Assembly (NCBI GenBank): GCA_945900935.1 | Contig: CAMDKT010000076.1 | Span: 1 to 14,163 of the forward strand | Reading direction: 5' to 3' | DNA: 14,163 nt | Source of the DNA: Candidatus Sulfopaludibacter sp. SbA3 | Lineage (GTDB): Bacteria > Acidobacteriota > Terriglobia > Bryobacterales > Bryobacteraceae | In this document: one piece after another, positions 5,803 to 13,007 of the stretch | Layout of the letters: every line of letters begins with the position of its first letter | Numbering within the stretch: position 1 is the first letter of the stretch | Translations under genes and position numbers: made by a program | The notes under the pieces: generated by a model | Told to the model about the DNA's origin: nothing | The model's database searches: none | Seen by the model: only the letters and a program-made list of their open reading frames with translations

Positions 5803-8800
5803 AGCTTCTCCACATTCACCAGGAAGCCCTTGTATTCAGGCGTTCCGGAGTTCGGATCAAACACCGATGGCGTCAAGTTGTTCACCAGCGGACCGCGAAC
5901 GCGGCCTACAAAGCCCCAATGAATCGGGATACCTACATGGTAGACAGTGCGGCCGCTGACAGTCAGCGGCCTCATGCGACGCGTGACCATCGCCGGGCCC
6001 TCCACACTGCCGCGCGCTGACGACACGCGCACCACGTCACCGCCCTTGATGCCCTTCTCCGTGGCCAGCCCTTCCGGCAGCTCCACGAAGAAGTTGCTCT
6101 GTAGTTCACTGCCGCTGGCGATGTGCTTTGTCCAGTAATGAAAATGCTCGGTGAGCCGGTACGTAATGGCCACGTACGGATACTTGTCAGGCGTGCCCAG
6201 CGCGTCGGCGCTACCCGCCATCACCACCGCGCACGGGTTGCCCGACGCGTTCGGATGCAGCACGTTTTTCACCGGCGATTCCATCGGCTCGTAGTGCTCT
6301 GGAAACGGCCCTTCCACCAGTTCATTGGTATAGAACTTGGCCACTCCCTCCGGCAGCATGATGAACGCTCCATACTCGTGCGGATCGGAGTCAGCCTTGG
6401 TATCGGGCGTGTCGCCTGTCCAGCGCGAACCATTCCAACGGATCGATGCGTGCGCCTCCGACCACGGCTTGCCATCCGCGTCATTCGAAGCCCGGTTGTA
6501 CAGGATCCGCCGATTGGCCGGCCAGCTCCACGCGTAGTTCGGAAACAGGCCCAAACCTGTCGGGTCTTCCTGCCCGCGCCGCGCCATCTGATTCCCCGCC
6601 TCGGTCCACGAACCGCTGTAGATCCAGTTGCCGCAAGACGTCCCGCCGTCATCCTTCAAAGCCGCGAAGCCCGGCAACTGCGCGCCCGTCACCACATCGC
6701 GCCCGTTGATTTCGCGCGCGACTTCCTCCAGCGACGGCGTCAACGGCTGCGCGTAGTTCCACTCCATGGCCATCAACGAATCCTTGCCCTTCCCGCCCTC
6801 TTTCTCATAAAGCGCCCGGACCGCCAGGAAGATCCGCGCAATAATCTCCTGATCCGGCTTCGCCAACCCCGGCGGCGGCACGGCGGCCTTCTTCCATTGC
6901 AGCCAGCGCGAACTGTTGACGAAAGAGCCGTCCTTCTCCGCAAAGCAGGCCGCCGGCAGCACGATGACCTCCGTCTGAATCTGCTTCGGGTCCACAAACT
7001 TCGGGTAGTACTTTTCCCCTAACTTCTTGGCATTCCAGAACGCGGCGGTCTCCGTCTCGAAGTTCTCGACGACGACGAGCCAATCCAGATTTGCCAACGA
7101 CTCGAGCATCTTCTCCGTGTTCGGCCCATTGGCCACCGGGTTCATGCCGAATGTCATGAAGCCACGCATCTCCTTGCGATGCATCCGGTCGAAAAAGAAG
7201 CCCCAGCTCTGGTTCTCCGTCTCGCCCAGCTTGGGCAGCCAGTCGTAGCCGAAGCCGTTCTCCTTCTTCGCCGCGGCGCCGTAGTAGGACTTCATCAGAC
7301 TCGTCGCGAACTTCGGCGTATTGCCCCAATAGTTCATCGAGTTGGGCCGCAACGGCTTCGGCGTCGTCGCCTTCAGATAGGCGTCAAAGCTCCCCCAATG
7401 CGCCCGCGGCATCCGCAGATAACCGGGCAGCATGTTCCACGCGCCCATGTCGGTGGAGCCTTGAATATTGGCGTGGCCGCGCTGCGCATTCACGCCGCCG
7501 CCAGGCAGCCCAATGTTCCCCAGCAACAGTTGGAGCATCGCCGCCGTATGAATCAACTGCACCGAGTGCGAATGATGCGTCCACCCCAGCGCGTACAGAA
7601 TCGTGCCAACGCGGCCAGGCCGCCCCGTGCTGCAAATCACCGCCGCGGCCTTCGTGAAGTCCTCCGCCGCGCAACCGCAAATCTCGGCGACCTTTTCAGC
7701 CGTGTACCGCGAATAGTGCCGCTTCATCGACTGATAGACCGACCGCGGATTCTCCAGCGTCGCGTCCACCTTGGCATAGCCGCTGCCATCGAGGTCGTAC
7801 TGCCACGATGTCTTGTCGTAGCTTTTCGTCTCCTCGTTCCAACCGCTGAAATGCCCTTCGTTGAACGCGAAATCTTCGCGCAACAGGAACGGCGCGTTCG
7901 TGTGCGTCCGGACGTAGTCCATGTGGCACAGGTCGTTGGAGATCGCGTAATGAATCAGCCCGCCGAGGAACGCAATGTCCGTACCGGCGCGCAGCGGGAC
8001 ATAGGAATCGCTGACGGCGGCAGTGCGGTTGAAGCGCGGATCCACGCAGATCAGCTTGGCCTTGCGCTTCCGCTTGGCCTCCATCACAAAGCGGAATCCC
8101 ACCGGATGATTCTCCGCCGGATTCCCGCCCATTACCAGCACAACATCGGTGTTAGCGATGTCGCACCAGCCATTGGTCATTGCCCCTCTTCCGAATGTGG
8201 CGGCCAAACTGACCACCGTGGGACCGTGTCAAAGCCTGGCCTGATTTTCGTATGGAATGATGCCGAGTCCGAAACGGAACTTGCTCAGAAGGTAGTTGAT
8301 CTCGTTGGTGTCCGTACACCCGCCGATGAGCCCCACCGTATCCAGCCGGTTGACGACGCGCCCTTGCGCGTCCTTCTCCGCGAAGTCCCGGTCGCGCGTG
8401 TCCTTGATGCGCCGCGCTATCTTCTGAATGGCGTCGTCCCAGGAGATGTCCGTCCACTCGCCGGCACCCGGCGCGCGATACAGCGGCTTGGTCAATCGGC
8501 GGTCATTGACGACGAACTCTTTGAGAGAAATTCCTTTGGAACAGAGCGTGCCGCGATTGATCGGATTGTCGGGATCGCCTTCGATGTGGATCACCGTGGG
8601 CCGCGCGTTCTTCACCCTTTCCCCGGATGTATGGATAACGACGCCGCACCCGACAGCGCAATACGGGCAGACGCTCTGGACCTGATTCGTCCGGGCGATC
8701 TTCAGCTCACGCGCGGCGGCGGTGGCGGCTTCCAGGCGGAAGCCAAACGTGGTGGCGGTTAATGCGGCGCCGGTTTGCAGAAACTGGCGGCGGTTCACAT

Positions 8801-8810
8801 GCGGCAACAT
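5799..8810 (-). CDS. fdnG: Formate dehydrogenase-N alpha subunit, selenocysteine-containing
   Basis: Catalytic subunit oxidising formate to CO2 at a molybdenum (or tungsten) bis-pterin site, normally periplasmic. From ATG 8810 the product is 1003 residues with TGA at 8229-8231 read as Sec194; from the in-frame TTG at 8816 it is 1005 residues and Sec196, the number known for E. coli FdnG (1015 residues). The N-terminus has a twin-arginine signal (NRRQFLQTG then AALTATTFGF). One 4Fe-4S site follows: C48, C51, C55 and C90 (CPYCAVGC ... GTLCSKG). The TGA interrupts an otherwise continuous protein at ENQARL-U-HGPTVVSLAATFGRGAMTN, the Sec-His active-site segment; homology continues to VEKL at the C-terminus. 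Reading the TGA as a stop would give two false genes (8229-8816 and 5799-8216). It starts about 20-26 nt after uma2 and shares ATGA with fdnH. It requires selA, selB, selC and selD elsewhere in the genome. Confidence 0.95.
8199..8217 (-). promoter_or_regulatory. Bacterial SECIS-like hairpin within fdnG
   Basis: On the coding strand, 11 nt after the TGA, GGTGGTCA (8217-8210) pairs with TGGCCGCC (8206-8199) over 8 bp, including two G-U pairs, around the loop GTT (8209-8207). The loop G and U are nucleotides 20 and 21 after the TGA, where SelB-contacted loop G-U falls in the E. coli fdhF and fdnG elements as I recall them. Bacterial SECIS elements sit inside the coding sequence directly after the UGA and recruit SelB with Sec-tRNA, so placement and shape both fit. 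Confidence 0.82.
8229..8231 (-). other. In-frame TGA selenocysteine codon of fdnG
   Basis: The codons around it read CAG GCC AGG CTT TGA CAC GGT CCC. The protein is homologous to FdnG on both sides without a gap, and this column holds Sec (or Cys) in formate dehydrogenases, followed by the conserved active-site His. A nonsense mutation is unlikely given the hairpin just downstream and the intact operon. Confidence 0.93.
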
Positions 8811-8836
8811 CGGCAACTATCATATCCCGGCGGCGG

Positions 8837-9409
8837 TCAGGTCTGTTCAGCGTCTTCGAAGGGGATGTCAAAATAGATGTCCCGCAGCGGGATCTCGATG
8901 CCCGCCGACGTGAGTGAAAGTACTGTGTCTTCGCCGCGAAAAGGGTGTAAAACCCAGCGGCCGTTTTCCAGGCGGAAGAGGTCGATTGCAATTTCACGCT
9001 GTGAAACGAGGACGTATTCGCGCAGTGACGGCAACTTACGGTACTGTTCAAACTTCGCGCCCCGGTCGTAGCTCTCTGTGCTGGGGGAGAGGACTTCAAC
9101 AAGAACGGTTGGATTTGTGCAGGAGTGCTTGAATCTCTTCGCCGGTTCAACCGGTTCGCAGACGATGGACAAATCGGGGTACGTCGCCAGATCGGCCGAT
9201 TCGATCACGACGCGAAAATCGGAAGAATAAGCCTTGCAGCGGGTTCCCCGCAAACGAGAACCGATTTCGACGGTAACATTCACTTGCAACCGCGAATGTG
9301 GCCCCGACGCGCCGGCCATCGCAAACACTTGCCCCGCGTGATACTCGTGCTTCACGCCGAGCTTTTGCTCCAGGGCGACGTATTCTTCAGGGCTGAGCAG
9401 ATGCGGCAT
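8837..9409 (-). CDS. Uma2 family (DUF820) restriction-endonuclease-fold protein
   Basis: Uma2 proteins have a PD-(D/E)XK nuclease fold, are abundant in Cyanobacteria, Acidobacteriota and other phyla, and have no firmly established role. The 190-residue product has the full pattern: LSPEEYVALEQ at the start, KHEYHAGQVFAMAG (20-33, with E22), YPDLSIV (D79), PTVLVEVLSPST (E105), then YDRGAKFEQYRKLPSLREYVLVSQ with K119, and the closing GIEIPLRDIYFDI. The ATG shares a base with the TAA of the decayed upstream copy (TAATG), implying coupled translation in the ancestral tandem pair. It ends 20 nt or so before fdnG, so it is probably on the same transcript, although no functional link to formate oxidation is known. 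Family call is firm, function unknown. Confidence 0.88.
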   Translation of the reverse strand: MPHLLSPEEYVALEQKLGVKHEYHAGQVFAMAGASGPHSRLQVNVTVEIGSRLRGTRCKAYSSDFRVVIESADLATYPDLSIVCEPVEPAKRFKHSCTNPTVLVEVLSPSTESYDRGAKFEQYRKLPSLREYVLVSQREIAIDLFRLENGRWVLHPFRGEDTVLSLTSAGIEIPLRDIYFDIPFEDAEQT

Positions 9410-9859
9410 TATTCAGCGTCTTCGAACTTCCCACCACGATAAATATCCCGCAGCGGAATCTCGATGCCGACGGAGGCTAGCGAAAGCATCGCATCCTCGC
9501 CTCGCATCTTGCGAAATCAAAACGTATTCGTGCAACGAATCCAACTTGCGGTATTGCTCGAACTTGGCGCCTCGGTCATATCGTTCTGTACTCGGAGAAA
9601 AGACTTCGACTCCTGATCCGGGCCGCAAACGATGGAGAGGTCAGGGTAGGTGGCCATGTCAGCCACTTCAATCACGACGCGGACGTCGGAAGGATAAGGG
9701 GGATCCCCTCAACGCCCCAACCACGCTATATGTAAGGTTGCCCTGAATGCTTCCATGGGCACGAGAACCCCCAGCCATAGCAAACATCTGCCCCGCGTGG
9801 AATTCGTGCTTCACGCGGAGTTGTTGCTCCAACGCAACATACTCTTCGGGGCTTACCAT
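9409..9859 (-). pseudogene. Decayed tandem copy of the Uma2 gene
   Basis: Pieces of a second Uma2 protein appear in order but in different frames. First comes MVSPEEYVALEQQLRVKHEF...GQMFAMAG (from 9859). A shifted frame then gives SDVRVVIEVADMATYPDLSIVCGP, and another gives VEVFSPSTERYDRGAKFEQYRKL...EYVLISQ (about 9610-9500). A last frame gives GEDAMLSLASVGIEIPLRDIY and ends in TAA at 9411-9409. Compared with the intact neighbour, about ten to fifteen residues are missing before VEVxSPST, and about twenty between VLxSQ and GED. Three frame changes plus deletions mean no functional product. The ATG at 9859 is 9 nt after the mtgA stop. Confidence 0.88.
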
Positions 9860-9868
9860 CCTTCTATC

Positions 9869-10540
9869 TTAATACCCCATCTGCCCCATCCGGTTCTCGA
9901 TGATCGCCCCATACTGATTCATCGCCGCGGGCCTCCGCCGCCGGGGCGCAGGCACGCACGCCGCCAACCGCGCCGCCTGTTCCCGCGTCAACTCCGCCGC
10001 CGGCGAGTGATAGTGATACCGCGCGGCCGCCTCCGCCCCATACACTCCCGGCCCCCACTCAATCAGGTTCAAATACAGCTCCAACACGCGCTCTTTGCCG
10101 AGTATGAAATCGGCCGCCGGCGCCAGCGTCCACTCCACCACTTTCCTCACCGGATTTCCGTGCGTGGTAAAGAACAGATTCTTGATCAGTTGCTGCGTCA
10201 GTGTCGACGCGCCCCGCAACCGCCTCCGCTTGCCGGTAGCGTCGATCGCCGCGTCGGCCATCGCCTCAATATCCAAACCCCAATGACTGTAAAAACGCGT
10301 GTCCTCACCCGCCACCACGGCGTGCCGCAAATGAGGCGAAATTTTCGCCATCGCCACCGGCGCGAAGCGCTTCTCATACGGACCCTTGCGAAACCACGAC
10401 TCCACCCGCCGCTGGATCTGCACCCCCGTCGTTGGCGGAGTGACCCAGCGGAACAGAATCAGCGATCCAATCCAGAACGCATAAAAGCTCAGCACAACCT
10501 TCAACAAAAACAGCGCCGCGCGGCGCCAAAACCGCCTCAC
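9869..10540 (-). CDS. mtgA: Monofunctional biosynthetic peptidoglycan transglycosylase
   Basis: GT51 enzyme that polymerises lipid II into glycan strands at the outer face of the inner membrane, without a transpeptidase domain. The 223-residue product has one N-terminal membrane segment (about 8-31) and the GT51 motifs in order: VVAGEDTRFYSHWGLD (catalytic E79), RGASTLTQQLIKNLFF (109-124), GKERVLELYLNLIEWGPGVYGAEAAARYHY (148-177). Size is usual for MtgA (E. coli 242). The start is a GTG that overlaps the TGA of the upstream TPR gene (GTGA), so translation is coupled. The Uma2 pseudogene follows after 9 nt. The residues C-terminal to the catalytic motifs are basic and proline-rich (PAPRRRRPAAM). 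No key residue is missing. Confidence is high. Confidence 0.95.
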   Translation of the reverse strand: MRRFWRRAALFLLKVVLSFYAFWIGSLILFRWVTPPTTGVQIQRRVESWFRKGPYEKRFAPVAMAKISPHLRHAVVAGEDTRFYSHWGLDIEAMADAAIDATGKRRRLRGASTLTQQLIKNLFFTTHGNPVRKVVEWTLAPAADFILGKERVLELYLNLIEWGPGVYGAEAAARYHYHSPAAELTREQAARLAACVPAPRRRRPAAMNQYGAIIENRMGQMGY

Positions 10541-11301
10541 GGTTTCTTCACCCTCGCTCCGGCGAGCCTCGCTCGGATGCCGGCCACTTCTTCGTGGTCC
10601 GCGGCGTTGGATCGTCCCTCTGTTTCCAGCGCCGCGAACAAGCGCAACGCGGTTTCATACTGGGCCGCCGCCTCCGGAAGTTGTCTGGCCCGCAAAGCCA
10701 CATCGCCTAAAACGCCATGCGTCTCGGCCACCTCTCCGCGCGCCCCCGCGTTCGCCGGATTTCGCTTCGCCAGGAACCGCCGCTCCTCCAACACCGCGCG
10801 CAACAAACGCGCCGCGCGCTTCGTGTCGCCCAAATCATTCCATGCCTTCGCTTCCCGCAGCCGCACGGTTGCCAATAATGTCCGCGCGCGCACTTCGTTC
10901 GCATCGGCAATCACCAGCGGCTCGTACTGCCGCACCGCAATCGCGAACGAAGCCAATGCCGATTTCGGGTCACCGGCTTCGCGCAGCGCGTTCCCCAGAT
11001 TGGACTGCGCCAGCCCGAGCGAAATTCGATATTGCGCCTGGTCGCCGTGCGCAATATTGAGCGCAGTCTGAATGCGCAGCGCTTCGCGGTAATGGGTCGC
11101 CGCGCCCTTCCTGTCGTTCTCATGCATCAGAATACTGGCCATTCGCGTATGCGCCAGGGCCAAGCCTTGTTGATCGTCCTCGCGGCCCGGATTTCGTTTG
11201 GCGAGTTCCTCATAAAGGCGCAGGCCCTCACGGCGAAGTTCCATTACTCCTTGAAACCCGCCTACCAGCGACAGGCTTTGGGTTACTTCCGGTGTCGTCA
11301 T
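10537..11301 (-). CDS. TPR-repeat protein
   Basis: No enzymatic domain is visible. The product is almost wholly helical and alanine/arginine/leucine-rich, with repeated TPR-like helix pairs: GLALAHTRMASILMHENDRKGAATHYREALRI, then LGLAQSNLGNALREAGDPKSALASFAIAVRQYEPL, RLREAKAWNDLGDTKRAARLLRAVLEER, and ETHGVLGDVALRARQLPEAAAQYETALRLF. This style resembles the C-terminal repeats of acidobacterial Ser/Thr kinases, but no kinase domain is attached. The ATG at 11301 (254 residues) is preferred because the 19-residue extension from the ATG at 11358 (PHKNRPSAKTLYFFYGYR) lies outside the repeat region and encodes a TATACT box (11324-11319) that could be a -10 element giving a very short leader. No clear -35 or ribosome-binding site is seen, so the start is uncertain. 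It overlaps mtgA by GTGA, hinting at a scaffold role in cell-wall synthesis (inference). Confidence 0.82.
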   Translation of the reverse strand: MTTPEVTQSLSLVGGFQGVMELRREGLRLYEELAKRNPGREDDQQGLALAHTRMASILMHENDRKGAATHYREALRIQTALNIAHGDQAQYRISLGLAQSNLGNALREAGDPKSALASFAIAVRQYEPLVIADANEVRARTLLATVRLREAKAWNDLGDTKRAARLLRAVLEERRFLAKRNPANAGARGEVAETHGVLGDVALRARQLPEAAAQYETALRLFAALETEGRSNAADHEEVAGIRARLAGARVKKP

Positions 11302-11362
11302 GCGATATCCGTAAAAAAAGTATAGCGTTTTGGCGGACGGACGGTTTTTGTGGGGCATTTAG

Positions 11363-11392
11363 TTGACCGCCAAGCTGTATCATTGCTATTCT
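11363..11392 (+). promoter_or_regulatory. Probable sigma70-type promoter of the initiator tRNA
   Basis: TTGACC (11363-11368) and TATTCT (11387-11392) are separated by 18 bp. They match consensus at five and four of six positions, and point at a start near 11398, the 5' end of the tRNA. An extra TATCAT at 11378-11383 looks like a -10 box but has no matching -35. The segment also lies between divergent genes, just upstream of the TPR gene on the other strand. Confidence 0.5.
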
Positions 11393-11397
11393 TGAAG

Positions 11398-11474
<77 letters not shown>

Positions 11475-11648
11475 ACCGAAAGTTCTGTTGGGTTGAATGT
11501 CCGGCTTGCGCCCCGTGTCCGCCAATCGGATTCCGGCCGCCTTTTGCTCGCTACCATCCAAATCTCGTTGACGTGCATCTGCCCGGTTACGAATTTTCGT
11601 ATCCGCCCGATCCCGGCAGAAATTGAATCCGGCTCGGAGATCACCATC
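11475..11648. other. Intergenic gap between tRNA-fMet and the convergent mutase operon
   Basis: The 174-nt stretch lies where the + strand tRNA and the - strand mutase genes converge. I see no supported gene, no clear U-tract terminator and no repeat. A minus-strand open frame here (up to 11647) runs into the tRNA and has no recognisable features. Confidence 0.4.
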
Positions 11649-13007
11649 TCACGCCGTCAACAATCTCCACGCCGCGGCAAACAACTTTTCCGCCCCCGCC
11701 TCCGTCTTCGCCTCCACCGCCAACCGCAACAACGGCTCCGTATTCGACGCTCGCACATGCAGCCACCGGTCCCGCCACATCAGTTTCAACCCATCCGTGC
11801 GGTCCGCCTCCGCCTCCGGAAAGCCCTCCTCCAGCGCCTGCATCAATCCCCCCAGCCGCCCGTGTGCAAACGCCACTCTCCCCGATCTCCGAACATACTG
11901 CGGAAGCGCCGCCACCAATTCCGATACCGTCTTCCCCGTCTCCGCCATCAAATCCAGCAAAAACGCCATCGCCGTGAATGAGTCGCGGCACAACTGCACC
12001 GCCGGGAAGATCACGCCGCCCGCCGAACCCTCCCCGCCAATCGCCGCTCCCACCGCCTGCATCGTCTCCACAACATTGGCCTCGCCCACCGGCGTCCGGT
12101 AAACCTTCCGTCCAAATGCCAACGCGATATCGTCAATCGCTGACGACGTCGTCAAATTCACCACCACATCGCCCTTCACCACTGCCAATGCGCGCAATAC
12201 CGCCAGCGCCAGCACGTCGTCGTTATCCAGCACACGGCCATTCTCATCCACAATCGCCAGCCGGTCCGCGTCCGGATCCTGCGCAAATCCAACTTCAGCG
12301 TCCGTCTTCAAAACCAGCGCCGCCAAGTCTCCCAAAGTGTCTGGCCGCGGCTCCGCAACCCGCGGGAACACCTTCGTTGGATCAATCGAAATTGCGTCCA
12401 ACCGGCAGCCCAGCGAATCCACCAAAAACCCCGGCGTCATTACCGAACCCGCGCCATTCACCGCGTCCAGCGCAACCCGAAAATGGCACCGCCGTATCCG
12501 GTCAACGTCCACCTTCGACAGCACACGGTCAATATGCACCGCCTTCGCAGTGCCTTCATCCCGCGTCACAAAGCCAATCTCGGCGTTCGTCGCCTGCGCG
12601 AAATGGCTCTGGTGATACAGGTCAATCAGCTCATTCCGCTCGTAGTGATTGAAGAACTGCCCCTCTTTGTTGAACAGCTTCAGCGCGTTGTACTCCATCG
12701 GATTGTGCGATGCCGTCAACCCAATCCCGCCACGCGCGCGAATGTGTTCGACATAGATCTGGATCGTCGGCGTAGGCAGAATGCCGACATCGACAACGTC
12801 GCACCCCGCCGCCAGCAGACCGCAGTTCACCGCGTGCTGGAGCATCGGCCCGCTGGTGCGCGTATCTCGCCCAACCACCACGCGCCCCCGGCCCACGTAC
12901 GTCCCGAACGCCTGCGCGAAATGGAGCGCCAGCGACGGCGTAAAAAACTCCCCCACTACGCCCCGCACGCCCGATACGCCTATTTTCAGCAAGTGCTCGC
13001 GTGGCAT
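11649..13007 (-). CDS. glmM: Phosphoglucosamine mutase / phosphomannomutase family enzyme
   Basis: Alpha-D-phosphohexomutase; most likely converts glucosamine-6-phosphate to glucosamine-1-phosphate for UDP-GlcNAc and cell-wall synthesis. The 452-residue product has all four active-site loops: TASHNP with phosphoserine S100, metal-binding DPDADR (D244, D246, D248, R249), sugar-binding GEGSAG (325-330) and phosphate-binding RASNTEP (419-425). The wording TASHNPMEYNALKLFNKEG resembles the GlmM type of Bacteroidota and archaea rather than the E. coli type, so phosphomannomutase activity is an alternative. The ATG at 13007 shares its A with the TAA of the upstream paralogue (TAATG) and is preceded by AAGGAG at 9-nt spacing. 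Family is certain; gluco- versus manno-specificity is inferred. Confidence 0.88.
   Translation of the reverse strand: MPREHLLKIGVSGVRGVVGEFFTPSLALHFAQAFGTYVGRGRVVVGRDTRTSGPMLQHAVNCGLLAAGCDVVDVGILPTPTIQIYVEHIRARGGIGLTASHNPMEYNALKLFNKEGQFFNHYERNELIDLYHQSHFAQATNAEIGFVTRDEGTAKAVHIDRVLSKVDVDRIRRCHFRVALDAVNGAGSVMTPGFLVDSLGCRLDAISIDPTKVFPRVAEPRPDTLGDLAALVLKTDAEVGFAQDPDADRLAIVDENGRVLDNDDVLALAVLRALAVVKGDVVVNLTTSSAIDDIALAFGRKVYRTPVGEANVVETMQAVGAAIGGEGSAGGVIFPAVQLCRDSFTAMAFLLDLMAETGKTVSELVAALPQYVRRSGRVAFAHGRLGGLMQALEEGFPEAEADRTDGLKLMWRDRWLHVRASNTEPLLRLAVEAKTEAGAEKLFAAAWRLLTA

Noticed and set aside
6123..7022. 299-codon plus-strand open frame opposite fdnG
   Set aside because: Arg/Val/Leu-rich shadow of the fdnG coding strand; no motif or start signal.
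5799..8216. Separate 805-residue molybdopterin oxidoreductase gene starting at 8216
   Set aside because: Its apparent start lies 12 nt after the Sec TGA inside continuous FdnG homology; it is the second half of one selenoprotein gene.
7179..8762. 527-codon plus-strand open frame opposite fdnG
   Set aside because: It is the complement of a clearly conserved gene, rich in Arg/Pro/His, with no recognisable motif.
9755..11071. 438-codon plus-strand open frame across the uma2 remnant, mtgA and the TPR gene
   Set aside because: Spans three genes on the opposite strand, one with firm GT51 motifs; composition is that of an antisense frame.
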